A DNA stretch of 64,000 nt, from positions 62,001 through 126,000 of the forward strand of contig NZ_JAOQJE010000008.1 of NCBI RefSeq assembly GCF_025567315.1. Direction: 5' to 3'. Shown here piece by piece: positions 42,448 through 49,973 of the stretch. The position numbers and the translations under genes are program-made. The notes beneath the pieces are model-generated. The model searched no databases, was not told the origin of the DNA, and saw nothing but the letters and a program-made list of their open reading frames with translations. Within the stretch, counting starts at the first letter, position 1. Every line of letters starts with the position of its first letter. This DNA comes from Agathobaculum ammoniilyticum. Lineage in GTDB: Bacteria > Bacillota > Clostridia > Oscillospirales > Butyricicoccaceae.

Positions 42448-43629
42448 ATGGTAGTTTCTATTGGTATTGATGTCTCGAAGGATAAGCATGACTGCTTCAT
42501 TCTCAGCTCAGAAGGTGAAGTTCTGGCAGACGTATTTACCATACCCAACACGATGGATGGGTTCACCTGTCTGCTGCAGAGGATCCAAAATTGTACTGAA
42601 CAGATGGACAAAATAAAGGTAGGGCTTGAGGCGACCGGACATTACAGCTACAACCTGCTTGGGTTTCTTCTTGACAATGGTCTGGCCACCTATGTCCTGA
42701 ACCCCTTGCGCACAAACCTTTACCGAAAGAGCCTCAGCCTTAGAAAGACCAAAACTGACAGGGTGGATGCACGAACGATTGCGACTATGCTGTTATCCGA
42801 TGCGGGCCTCAAACCCTACACGAATATAGCATACCACAACGAGGAGCTAAAGTCACTGACCAGATACCGTTTTGACAAGGTGAAAGAACGGGCGAAACTG
42901 AAAACCTCTATTTCCCGGTTGGTCTGCATCCTGTTTCCCGAACTGGAAAAGCTGGTTCCCACACTTCATATGACCTCTGTTTATGCACTTCTTGAGGAGT
43001 TTCCAGGCGTCAAACAAGTCGCCGCAGCCCATTTGACCAGACTGGAATCACTTCTTGAAACCGCCTCCAAAGGCCACTACAAACGGGATATGGCGCTGAA
43101 AATCCGAGATGCGGCCAGAGACTCCATTGGCTCTCGAATGCCTGCCAAGTCCCTTGAGTTACAGCACACCATTCGGCTTATTCGTGAACTGAACACCGAG
43201 ATCGCTGAAATTGAGGCGCAGATTCAGTCTTTGATGGAAGAAATCGATTCTCCCATTACCACCATCCCAGGGGTGGGCTTCCGCATGGCCGCTATGATCC
43301 TGGCCGAGATAGGCGACCTTACTCGCTTTGACTCCCCAGACAAGCTGTTAGCCTACGCTGGAATGTCTCCTTCTATTTACCAGTCCGGACAACTCAAGAA
43401 CTGCTATCCTCACATGGAGAAACGCGGCTCCAGATACCTGCGCTACGCTCTTTTCAACGCAACCAGGTACGTCTGTCTCTGGGATCCGAACTTTGCCGTT
43501 TATCTCGCTAAGAAGAGAGCGGAGGGAAAACACTATAATGTCGCACTTTCCCATGCTGCCAAGAAACTTGTACGATTGATTTTCGCTATGGAGAAGTCAC
43601 GACAGCCTTATTGTAGTTTAGCAGCATAA
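42448..43629 (+). CDS. IS110-family transposase (DEDD recombinase)
   Basis: A 393-aa enzyme. RuvC-like DEDD residues are Asp8 (GIDVSKDKHD), Glu61 (GLEATGHY), Asp104 and Asp107 (KTDRVDA). The C-terminal Transposase_20 domain (TIPGVGFRMAAMILAEIGDL, YAGMSPSIYQSGQ) carries the serine nucleophile region. Full length and no lesions suggest it is active. AAAGGAGG-like GGAGG lies before the ATG. It is unrelated at close range to the broken IS110 copy at 8764-9509. Confidence 0.95.
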   Translation: MVVSIGIDVSKDKHDCFILSSEGEVLADVFTIPNTMDGFTCLLQRIQNCTEQMDKIKVGLEATGHYSYNLLGFLLDNGLATYVLNPLRTNLYRKSLSLRKTKTDRVDARTIATMLLSDAGLKPYTNIAYHNEELKSLTRYRFDKVKERAKLKTSISRLVCILFPELEKLVPTLHMTSVYALLEEFPGVKQVAAAHLTRLESLLETASKGHYKRDMALKIRDAARDSIGSRMPAKSLELQHTIRLIRELNTEIAEIEAQIQSLMEEIDSPITTIPGVGFRMAAMILAEIGDLTRFDSPDKLLAYAGMSPSIYQSGQLKNCYPHMEKRGSRYLRYALFNATRYVCLWDPNFAVYLAKKRAEGKHYNVALSHAAKKLVRLIFAMEKSRQPYCSLAA

Positions 43630-43756
43630 ATCCACCTTGTTAGCCTGTGCCGGGGTTCTTGCGAACCTCTGCTTTGCTATACCCTTTCGAGAACCATCTG
43701 TTTTTCTACCTCCACCATCCTTTTGAGGGTTGACATCTAATAGTTAATCTTTCTCA

Positions 43757-44050
43757 TTAATATTCGTCCGCAAACAGGATGGTGGTCACGGAGCGGTCCC
43801 ACTCGGTGATGATGAACACCTTCTGTCCTGCTGCCTGATACGAGGAGAGCAGGCGTTCGCCATTCCGCACAGCGGCGTCATTCATCTTCCAGTCCTCTTC
43901 GCACAGTTCGCCCCAGTCACAGTGCAGGTGGCGGCTGAACAGATGGCCGATGACCAGGCTGTTCAGTTCCCCTGCAATGCGCCGTGTCACAACGATCTGA
44001 CCGGCGGGGAAAGGTACTTCATGGATCACATGCTCATTTTCTGTTTTCAT
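43757..44050 (-). CDS. Small plasmid/ICE protein (GDWGDL-like family)
   Basis: A 97-aa protein. The order GQIVVTRRIAGEL, LFSRHLHCDWGELCEEDWKM, NDAAVRNGERLLSSY and VFIITEWDRSVTTILFADEY matches a family of about 100 aa common on plasmids and ICEs that carry PRTRC-like genes; its function is unknown. The start at 44050 follows GAAGGA; the upstream ATG at 44068 overlaps the methyltransferase stop. The IS110 insertion lies just downstream. Confidence 0.75.
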   Translation of the reverse strand: MKTENEHVIHEVPFPAGQIVVTRRIAGELNSLVIGHLFSRHLHCDWGELCEEDWKMNDAAVRNGERLLSSYQAAGQKVFIITEWDRSVTTILFADEY

Positions 44051-44064
44051 TTTCAATCCTTCTT

Positions 44065-45426
44065 TCATGCCAGCAGCTTCACGCCTTGTGGCGTAAGCAC
44101 ATTGAACACCATCTTATTGCTCGTCGTCTCGATGATCTCTGTGGTAGTCGTACCGTCTGTCTCGTCGTACTGCTCGCCGGTGCGCCGGCGGACTGCCTTT
44201 ACGACGCGGCCTTTCAGGACATGCGGCGCGTCGCACTCGATCAGCCCGTTAATGAGGCCGGAACCGCCTACCAGGCCGATCTGGCCGATGGTGAGCGGCA
44301 GGGGCGGGCGCTTTTCACGCCCGTCCAGCGTAGACTGCCTCGGCAGCATACTGCCCATGCGGCGCATCTGGTCTGCGAGCTCGCGCACGTTGAACCGAGC
44401 GCCCTGGAACAGGGGAACAGCCTTCTCTGCATCCGGCAGCGGATAACTGCCCAGCGGGATCTGGTCCAGCGTAGGCAGCTTATCCGGAGACAGCGACGCC
44501 AGCTCCAGCAGCCTTGCCATCCGCGGGTTTTCCGCGCGCGGCTTGCGCACGCCCAGCACCGCGATCTGCCGGAACTTCCGGAACTCCTCTTCACAGAAGC
44601 GGTACGCCATCAAACTGTTAAAGTGGGCGGCAAGAAAACGGCACACGTCCTCGGTGAGACGGTAATAGGGGATGATGTAGGCCAGCACCCCGCCCAGCAT
44701 CAGGTGGTCATAGCCCTCGCCGAGGAAGCGTTTCTCGCTCCGCGCGCCGCCGTACACCTGCAGGTACGGCGGGTTGAGGAACAGCAGATGGAACGCGCTG
44801 CGCGAGATGCGGGAGAAATAGTAGCTGCCCATCGCGACGTGGTCCAGCTGTTCCTGCGCCGCCTCCGCGCGGCTGTCATCCAGCTCCGCACCATAGGTCA
44901 CGGCGTTCCCGCCGTCCCCAAGCTGATGGAGGGCCTTGCCTTCCCCGCAGCAGGGGTCCAGCAGATTCACCGTTTTGCCTTCTGGGAACACCAAAGCGCG
45001 GCGGATATACGCGACATGCGCCGGGTCTGTGGGATAGTACCCGAGGCGGACGCTGTTCATCTGCCGTCCGATCACGGATGTGGACACGGTCTTTGTCCCC
45101 GCATCCGGCAGCACCGGCTTGATGTAAGCCAGCCAGTCCGAAAACGCTTTTAGCAGCTTGCTGTAATCCGGCGTCTGGATATGGAAACCGGATACCGCCG
45201 CGCTGAGCTGCGCCGTATAGGCAGGGACCCTGGGCAGGTCCAGCTCTTCGAGCAGGAGCGCTGCTTCATGGAGGGCAGACGCCAGCTTCTGTATCTGCTG
45301 GGCGATCTGCCGCAGTTCCGCCGTGCCGCCGGCCTCCCGCAGGGCGGGGAGCTGATCGGCGCGCCAGCGGATATCCTGCGCAAGCTCGCCCAGACGGCCG
45401 CAGGCGTAGGGGGGCTGCTCCATCAT
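44065..45426 (-). CDS. DUF6094-type SAM-dependent methyltransferase
   Basis: A 453-aa protein. The N-terminal 130 residues are helical. A class I methyltransferase domain follows: SAM-binding motif I NLLDPCCGEGKAL, acidic residue in YGAELDDSRAEAA, and the catalytic N6-adenine-type motif FLNPPYLQ. This is the DUF6094 kind found in ICEs, probably a DNA adenine methyltransferase, possibly protecting the element during transfer. No restriction partner is adjacent. It overlaps the E1-like gene by 4 bp. Confidence 0.8.
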   Translation of the reverse strand: MMEQPPYACGRLGELAQDIRWRADQLPALREAGGTAELRQIAQQIQKLASALHEAALLLEELDLPRVPAYTAQLSAAVSGFHIQTPDYSKLLKAFSDWLAYIKPVLPDAGTKTVSTSVIGRQMNSVRLGYYPTDPAHVAYIRRALVFPEGKTVNLLDPCCGEGKALHQLGDGGNAVTYGAELDDSRAEAAQEQLDHVAMGSYYFSRISRSAFHLLFLNPPYLQVYGGARSEKRFLGEGYDHLMLGGVLAYIIPYYRLTEDVCRFLAAHFNSLMAYRFCEEEFRKFRQIAVLGVRKPRAENPRMARLLELASLSPDKLPTLDQIPLGSYPLPDAEKAVPLFQGARFNVRELADQMRRMGSMLPRQSTLDGREKRPPLPLTIGQIGLVGGSGLINGLIECDAPHVLKGRVVKAVRRRTGEQYDETDGTTTTEIIETTSNKMVFNVLTPQGVKLLA

Positions 45427-46148
45427 GCCGCCCTCCGTTTCGGGAGCAGCGGCCGGACGTTCACTGTCTTGCTGGAGAAGGTAGTCATGCGGGTGGTAAG
45501 CTCGCCGCCCGCGATGATGTTATACAGCATGCACAGTGTAAGCGTGGCCGCCATGAGGTTGGCCGTCATGGCCTGCGGCGAGGAGACGGAAGCCTCCGCG
45601 CAGGGCAGCTCACTGGGGAATTTGTCCGTTGGGTCCAGGATATCCGGATAGAAGCCCGCCACCGGCCGGCGCAGTGTGCGCCCGCCCTTGCGGACGCCGC
45701 ACACGACCTGCCCGTTCGCCAACCCGTTGCCAGAATCGATGTAGACCAGATTTTTCGTCTGGTAAAACACCTCGTTGCACATCCTCCGGCTGCGGTTGTT
45801 GTCCACGCAGCCGAGCAGGATAACGAGCGCGTCTGCATAATCAGGATAAAGCAGCTGCCGGAGTCCCTCTTCACTTTCGATGTAGCGCGGCACATACCGG
45901 CATCCCATCCCGAATGCTGCCGAATACCGCTCCGCGAGCACTTCAGCCTTATTGCGGCCGAGGTCGCGGGATACGAAGTTCTGCCGGACAAGGTTACGCT
46001 TTTCCACCAGATCCCCATCACAGAGGATGGCCGTGGAAGGGCGGAACACCGAATACAGCAGGCGGTACAGGTGCGGGGCGATATGCCCGCCCGTGCCGCC
46101 GCAGCCGAGCATCACAATATGGATGGGGCAGGAGACAGGGAAGCGCAT
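45423..46148 (-). CDS. ThiF/E1-like adenylating enzyme (PRTRC-ThiF type)
   Basis: A 241-aa enzyme that would adenylate the C-terminus of a ubiquitin-like modifier. The nucleotide loop MLGCGGTGGHI is at residues 13-23; then CDGDLVEKRNLVRQNFVSRD with the Asp, Arg and Asn/Gln residues that hold ATP, and LLGCVDNNRSRR. The Cys in SELPCAEASVSSPQ is the likely thioester Cys. It starts inside the JAB gene stop (TGATG), so the pair is translationally coupled; the frame extending to 46193 is not needed. Confidence 0.85.
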   Translation of the reverse strand: MRFPVSCPIHIVMLGCGGTGGHIAPHLYRLLYSVFRPSTAILCDGDLVEKRNLVRQNFVSRDLGRNKAEVLAERYSAAFGMGCRYVPRYIESEEGLRQLLYPDYADALVILLGCVDNNRSRRMCNEVFYQTKNLVYIDSGNGLANGQVVCGVRKGGRTLRRPVAGFYPDILDPTDKFPSELPCAEASVSSPQAMTANLMAATLTLCMLYNIIAGGELTTRMTTFSSKTVNVRPLLPKRRAA

Positions 46149-47593
46149 CACGCCGCCTCCTTCAGGCCGGTTTCTTGAACGGCTTTCAGCCACTCAGGGG
46201 CGAAAGGGACGTCTGTCCGCTCGCAGACCTGCTCCGCCGGTACCTCAACATGGCGGCCGCCGCACGCAAAGCGGCAGCGGATGTCCGGATAATACCGGTC
46301 CAGGCGGCCGATGACCATGTACAGGCGCGTGGCCTGTTCGTCTGCATCGTCTGTACGGGAAAAACGGGCGGCCATCGTGTTATGCGAGTGCACGTCCATG
46401 ACGTGCAGGTACCGCTCCGGGTCCGGCTGCTGCGAGAGGTCTGTCTCCACGCTGGCCTTATCAATGCGCTGCGGCGGGACGTGCAGGACGTATTGGCGTC
46501 CCTGCCGGTCCCACAGTACGTTGACCAGCGCCTCTACATCCCTGCCGCAGTCCACGCACACGCGCCGGAAAAATGCGATGATCTGCGCGAGCAGAGCCGC
46601 TGGGAGTCGGGGCAGGCTCATATGGAAGCCTGACCGGACGCCCTCCAGCTCCGCAATATGCTGGGACGGCGCGATAAATGTGCCGATCCCGTTGCGGCGC
46701 ATTTCGTATACCCTGCCGTCCTGTGCGGGGATGTATGCGATAGCCTTATCCGACTGCTCCGCCTGTTCTGTGCTGCAGAACAGCCCCTTGTAGCCTGGGA
46801 AGCGCAGCACGCCCTTTTTCTGGGCCGTGACCGTAGGCTTGACGGTACATACCGGATCCCTGTCCTTTTCCTTCAGCTTTTTCAGTGCGTCCTTAAATTT
46901 CCTGCCCTTTTCGATTTTGGCCTTTGTCTCGAAGATACTCGCGTCCGCGCTGGATACCCGCTCCGTGATACCGGCGTAGCCCACAGTCCAGGACACATGG
47001 CTGCGTGCTTCGAGCTCAGGGCAGTCCGCGGACATTTTGACGCGGAGCTGTTCAAAGGTCATGGCGGGGTCTGTGATATCCTCCCGGATAGAGCCGTACT
47101 CGAATACAGGGGCGGCGTTGGCCAGCCGTGCGAGGCGCGCCTCCACACCGTCCTCCGCGACCGCGCCAAACAGGTCTATGACCTGGCCGGCCGCGGGCTG
47201 CGGGGTGGGCGCTGCTGCAGGCTGCTGTACTGGTGCAGTGGGGGCTGCCTGCGTTACGGGGCCTGCTGTCTGTTGTACCGCCTGCGGTGCAGGAACGGGG
47301 CCTGTCTGCGGCGTTTGCTGCATACTGGGCTGCCCTGCGCGGTTCGGCACAGCCTGGGGTGGCTGCATCTGCGGCTGGGCCTGCTCCACCTGCTGGGGAA
47401 TGGGCTGCGGCTGCGCTTCCGGAGCTGCGGCCGGCTGGCTTTCAACCGGCACTGGCTGGGGCTGCATCGTCTGCGCTGATGCGGGTATCTGATCCCCAAG
47501 GTCTAACGGCGGGAGTGCGGAACCGAAAAGCTCCTCCAGGCTATTTCCGGTCCCAGGATCCATTCCGTTCATGCTGTTGTTCTGTTCGCTCAT
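46148..47593 (-). CDS. JAB/Mov34 metallopeptidase protein (PRTRC-A-like) with Gln/Pro-rich N-terminus
   Basis: A 481-aa protein. Residues 1-150 are Gln/Pro/Ala-rich and disordered. Residues about 160-270 form a domain with DPAMTFEQLRVKMSADCPEL, similar in pattern to PRTRC-C beta-grasp proteins. The C-terminal JAMM domain has HSHNTMAARFSRTDD, the HxHx10D zinc motif of JAB deubiquitinases. It would remove or process a ubiquitin-like modifier. The start at 47593 follows GGAGGA; the frame to 47626 lacks a site. First gene of the operon. Confidence 0.8.
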   Translation of the reverse strand: MSEQNNSMNGMDPGTGNSLEELFGSALPPLDLGDQIPASAQTMQPQPVPVESQPAAAPEAQPQPIPQQVEQAQPQMQPPQAVPNRAGQPSMQQTPQTGPVPAPQAVQQTAGPVTQAAPTAPVQQPAAAPTPQPAAGQVIDLFGAVAEDGVEARLARLANAAPVFEYGSIREDITDPAMTFEQLRVKMSADCPELEARSHVSWTVGYAGITERVSSADASIFETKAKIEKGRKFKDALKKLKEKDRDPVCTVKPTVTAQKKGVLRFPGYKGLFCSTEQAEQSDKAIAYIPAQDGRVYEMRRNGIGTFIAPSQHIAELEGVRSGFHMSLPRLPAALLAQIIAFFRRVCVDCGRDVEALVNVLWDRQGRQYVLHVPPQRIDKASVETDLSQQPDPERYLHVMDVHSHNTMAARFSRTDDADEQATRLYMVIGRLDRYYPDIRCRFACGGRHVEVPAEQVCERTDVPFAPEWLKAVQETGLKEAA

Positions 47594-47621
47594 AGTCTTT
47601 TTCCTCCATTCTCGGTTTTGA

Positions 47622-47668
47622 CGCAAAAAAAGACCATACAGTATCCGATAGTGGATTCTGCATGGTCT
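47622..47668 (-). terminator. Attenuator-like terminator in the leader of the JAB operon
   Basis: On the minus strand a hairpin (AGACCAT-CAG / CTG-ATGGTCT, 47631-47668) is followed by seven T residues and ends only about 30 bp before the JAB ATG, inside the leader. The leader also holds a direct repeat GTCAGAGTAA (twice in 47739-47762) and TCAGGT/ACCTGA arms that could form a competing structure. Confidence 0.65.
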
Positions 47669-47841
47669 AAGTCAGGTGATGAATCAAGTACGGAGCTGGT
47701 GTGCGGTCCAGACAGGCAGACTGCCTCCTGGGCGGGTTACTCTGACACGAATTACTCTGACCTGATTTCTCCTTTAATATAGCACGGCTTACCTGCTTTG
47801 GAAAGATGAAATGTTTTTACCCTTATTTAGGAAAATTTCCA

Positions 47842-47871
47842 TTGACACAGGTGGGGAAGGTGTGCTATCCT
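47842..47871 (+). promoter_or_regulatory. Promoter of the riboswitch-MATE transcript
   Basis: TTGACA (47842-47847), 18 bp, TATCCT (47866-47871). Transcription would begin near 47878, just before the FMN aptamer. Confidence 0.75.
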
Positions 47872-47887
47872 AAAGCAAAAGAAATGT

Positions 47888-47995
47888 TTTCTTCGGAAAC
47901 GAGGTATTCTCTACTGGCGGTCAAAGCCCGCGAGCCATGCGCTGATTCGGTGAAAGTCCGAAGCCAACAGTTGGTCTGGATGGGAGAAGAAAGAG
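47888..47995 (+). ncRNA. FMN riboswitch (RFN element)
   Basis: The conserved RFN blocks are in order: CTTCGG...ACTGGCGGT, AGCCCGCGAGCC, GATTCGGTGAAAGTCCGAAG, CCAACAG and GTCTGGATGGGAGAAGA. These form the six-helix FMN aptamer. It lies between a sigma-A promoter and a MATE transporter gene, so FMN level should control that transporter. Confidence 0.93.
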
Positions 47996-48057
47996 GTTGC
48001 GGCGTGTCACCGGCGGCCTCCCATCCCCTTGTTGTCTGGAACGTGAGTTTGGGATGG
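47978..48057 (+). promoter_or_regulatory. Expression platform of the FMN riboswitch
   Basis: The aptamer 3' strand GGATGGGAG (47978-47986) can pair perfectly with CTCCCATCC (48018-48026); the same segment can instead pair with GGGATGG (48051-48057). These mutually exclusive helices are the expected switch. A further hairpin CGGGTG/CTACCCG lies near 48090-48108. Confidence 0.6.
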
Positions 48058-48141
48058 CATCCGGCGGCCCTGAGATTAGGGGCGTATCCGGGTGCTTTTT
48101 GCTACCCGTCTGCCCTGCCGTGGAAGAAAGGAGCGGGAGCT

Positions 48142-49521
48142 ATGGAACAACCCCAACGGAAACAGAATCCCCTAGAGACCGAACCCATCGGCCGTCTGAT
48201 ACGTCGGTACTCGATCCCCACAGCCCTGACCCTGATGGTCAACTACTTGTACAACATTGTGGATCAGATCTTTGTCGGCCAGGGGGTGGGGGTCATGGGG
48301 ATGGCCGCCACCAACGTGGCCTTTCCCCTGACCATTGTCACCATTGCCTTGGCACTGATGATCGGGGACGGCTGCGCGGCGAATATGAGCCTCTGCCTGG
48401 GCCGCCGGCAGCAAGAGGAGGCGGACCGGACCGCCAGCCATACCGTGACCCTGCTGGTGGCCGCGGGGGTTTTTCTGGCGGTGGGGGGAAGCCTGTTTGC
48501 CCAGCAGATTGTCCTGTTGTTCGGGGCCACGGAGACGGCCTTTCAGGCGTCTCTGGATTATACCCAGATCATCGTCTGGGGGCTGCCCTTCCTGCTCTTC
48601 AGCTCTGCTCTCACGGCCATCATTCGGGCGGACGGCAACCCCAAATACACCATGAAGTGCATGATTTTAGGGGCGGTGATCAACACGGTGCTGGACCCTG
48701 TTTTCATTTTCGGTCTGCACATGGGGGTGGTGGGGGCCGCCATTGCCACCGTCATTGGACAGGTGGCGGCTGGCGGTCTGTGCCTAGTCTATCTGCGGCG
48801 GCTTCAGTCGGTGCGGATTCGCCGGGCCTGGCTGCGTCCCACGGCGGCCCTCACGGGCCGGATTTTTAAGCTGGGCATCCCCAGTTTCCTCACGCAGATT
48901 ATGACCGCTGCCGTCCAGGTGACCATGAACAACCTGATGACCCGGTATGGGGCCCAGACGGCCTATGGCGGGGATGTGGCGCTTTCGGTTTATGGCATGG
49001 TGATGAAGGTGTACCAGATTGCCCACGCCATGCTCGTGGGGGTGTCCTCAGCCACCCAGCCCATCAACGGCTACAATTTCGGCGCCAAACGGTATGACCG
49101 GGTGCGAGCTACCTACCGTATGGCGGCCACCATTGCGCTGGTGGTGTCCGTGGGCTGGTTTGCGGTCTATCAGCTCTTCCCCCGGGCCATTGGCACATTG
49201 TTTGTCTCAGGGGACCCAGTGTACCTAGATGCCTGCCAGCACATCTTCCGAGTTTACATGCTGGCCTTTTTCCTCTATGGGATTCACATGGCTACCGCCT
49301 CCTTTTTCCAGGGGATTGGGAAGCCCGTGCAGGCTCTGGCCATTCCCTCAATCCGGCAGGCTGTGGTGCTGATTCCCCTGACACTGCTGCTGTCCCAGAC
49401 CTTTGGCTTCAATGGGGCGCTTCTGGCAGCCCCCGTTGCCGACGTGGTTTCCTTTCTCCTCTCCCTGGTGTTGGTACTGCGGGAGTTCCGGCGTTGGAAA
49501 AAACAGGGTTGGCTCTCGTAA
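48142..49521 (+). CDS. MATE-family transporter under FMN riboswitch control
   Basis: A 459-aa polytopic membrane protein with the twelve-helix MATE pattern: N-terminal NYLYNIVDQIFVGQGVGVMG, then IRADGNPKYTMKCMILGAVI and, in the second half, TQPINGYNFGAKRYDRVRA. AAAGGAG lies before the ATG at 48142. MATE proteins are Na+ or H+ antiporters for cationic compounds or drugs; the riboswitch suggests a flavin, flavin analogue or flavin-related compound as cargo, or a role in flavin export/import. The direction of transport cannot be told from sequence. Confidence 0.92.
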   Translation: MEQPQRKQNPLETEPIGRLIRRYSIPTALTLMVNYLYNIVDQIFVGQGVGVMGMAATNVAFPLTIVTIALALMIGDGCAANMSLCLGRRQQEEADRTASHTVTLLVAAGVFLAVGGSLFAQQIVLLFGATETAFQASLDYTQIIVWGLPFLLFSSALTAIIRADGNPKYTMKCMILGAVINTVLDPVFIFGLHMGVVGAAIATVIGQVAAGGLCLVYLRRLQSVRIRRAWLRPTAALTGRIFKLGIPSFLTQIMTAAVQVTMNNLMTRYGAQTAYGGDVALSVYGMVMKVYQIAHAMLVGVSSATQPINGYNFGAKRYDRVRATYRMAATIALVVSVGWFAVYQLFPRAIGTLFVSGDPVYLDACQHIFRVYMLAFFLYGIHMATASFFQGIGKPVQALAIPSIRQAVVLIPLTLLLSQTFGFNGALLAAPVADVVSFLLSLVLVLREFRRWKKQGWLS

Positions 49522-49805
49522 GCCGGTGGAGACGGAACCAAGCAACACACCGCGTCCCCCTTCAGAGATGGTCCTGCTTTCAGAACATGTGAATACGAAA
49601 AGAGATGGTGGTATCCAGCTGGGTCAGCTCAGCTAGGCGGACGGTGCCCCGCCAGGGGAGTCCTTCCAAAGTACGGGAGTACGAGGTATTTGAAACAGGC
49701 TCAGGATGACTTGCGCTTCCACCGGTGACGTGCGCTGAGAATCACATAGCAATAGAGCACGCGGGGCTGATGCACCCGGAGAAACTCTTCAACAAGAAGG
49801 AAAGC
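49522..49805. other. Intergenic DNA without recognisable gene
   Basis: No convincing coding frame or terminator found between the MATE gene and the TetR remnant. Confidence 0.5.
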
Positions 49806-49892
49806 ATGCCAAAGGATAAGACAGAAACCCATGACCGGATCGTCTCCGCTGCTATGGCGGAAAAGCCTGTACGCCGATTTTGTAACGGCTAG
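49806..49892 (+). pseudogene. TetR-type regulator, N-terminal remnant
   Basis: MPKDKTETHDRIVSAAMAE is the classic start of a TetR-family helix-turn-helix protein, but the frame leaves the family after 19 residues and stops at 49892. Only a stub remains. Confidence 0.55.
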
Positions 49893-49973
49893 GCAGGAAG
49901 CTGTCGGCTGGAAAGTTTCCCAATAACGCTGCGAAATAATAGCAGAAAAAGGCGGATAAGAAGCCATTGCTTC

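Larger units (their letters stand above)
42215..43745 (+). mobile_element. Complete IS110-family insertion sequence
   Basis: Intact transposase gene with about 230 bp of non-coding DNA before and 115 bp after it, inserted between two genes of the minus-strand ICE operon (42196 and 43757). IS110 elements lack long inverted ends and make no duplication, so the exact ends are estimated from the flanking genes only. Confidence 0.75.

Noticed and set aside
49701..49967. 88-aa minus-strand frame between the two MATE genes
   Set aside because: No ribosome site or family; the plus strand carries a recognisable TetR start instead.
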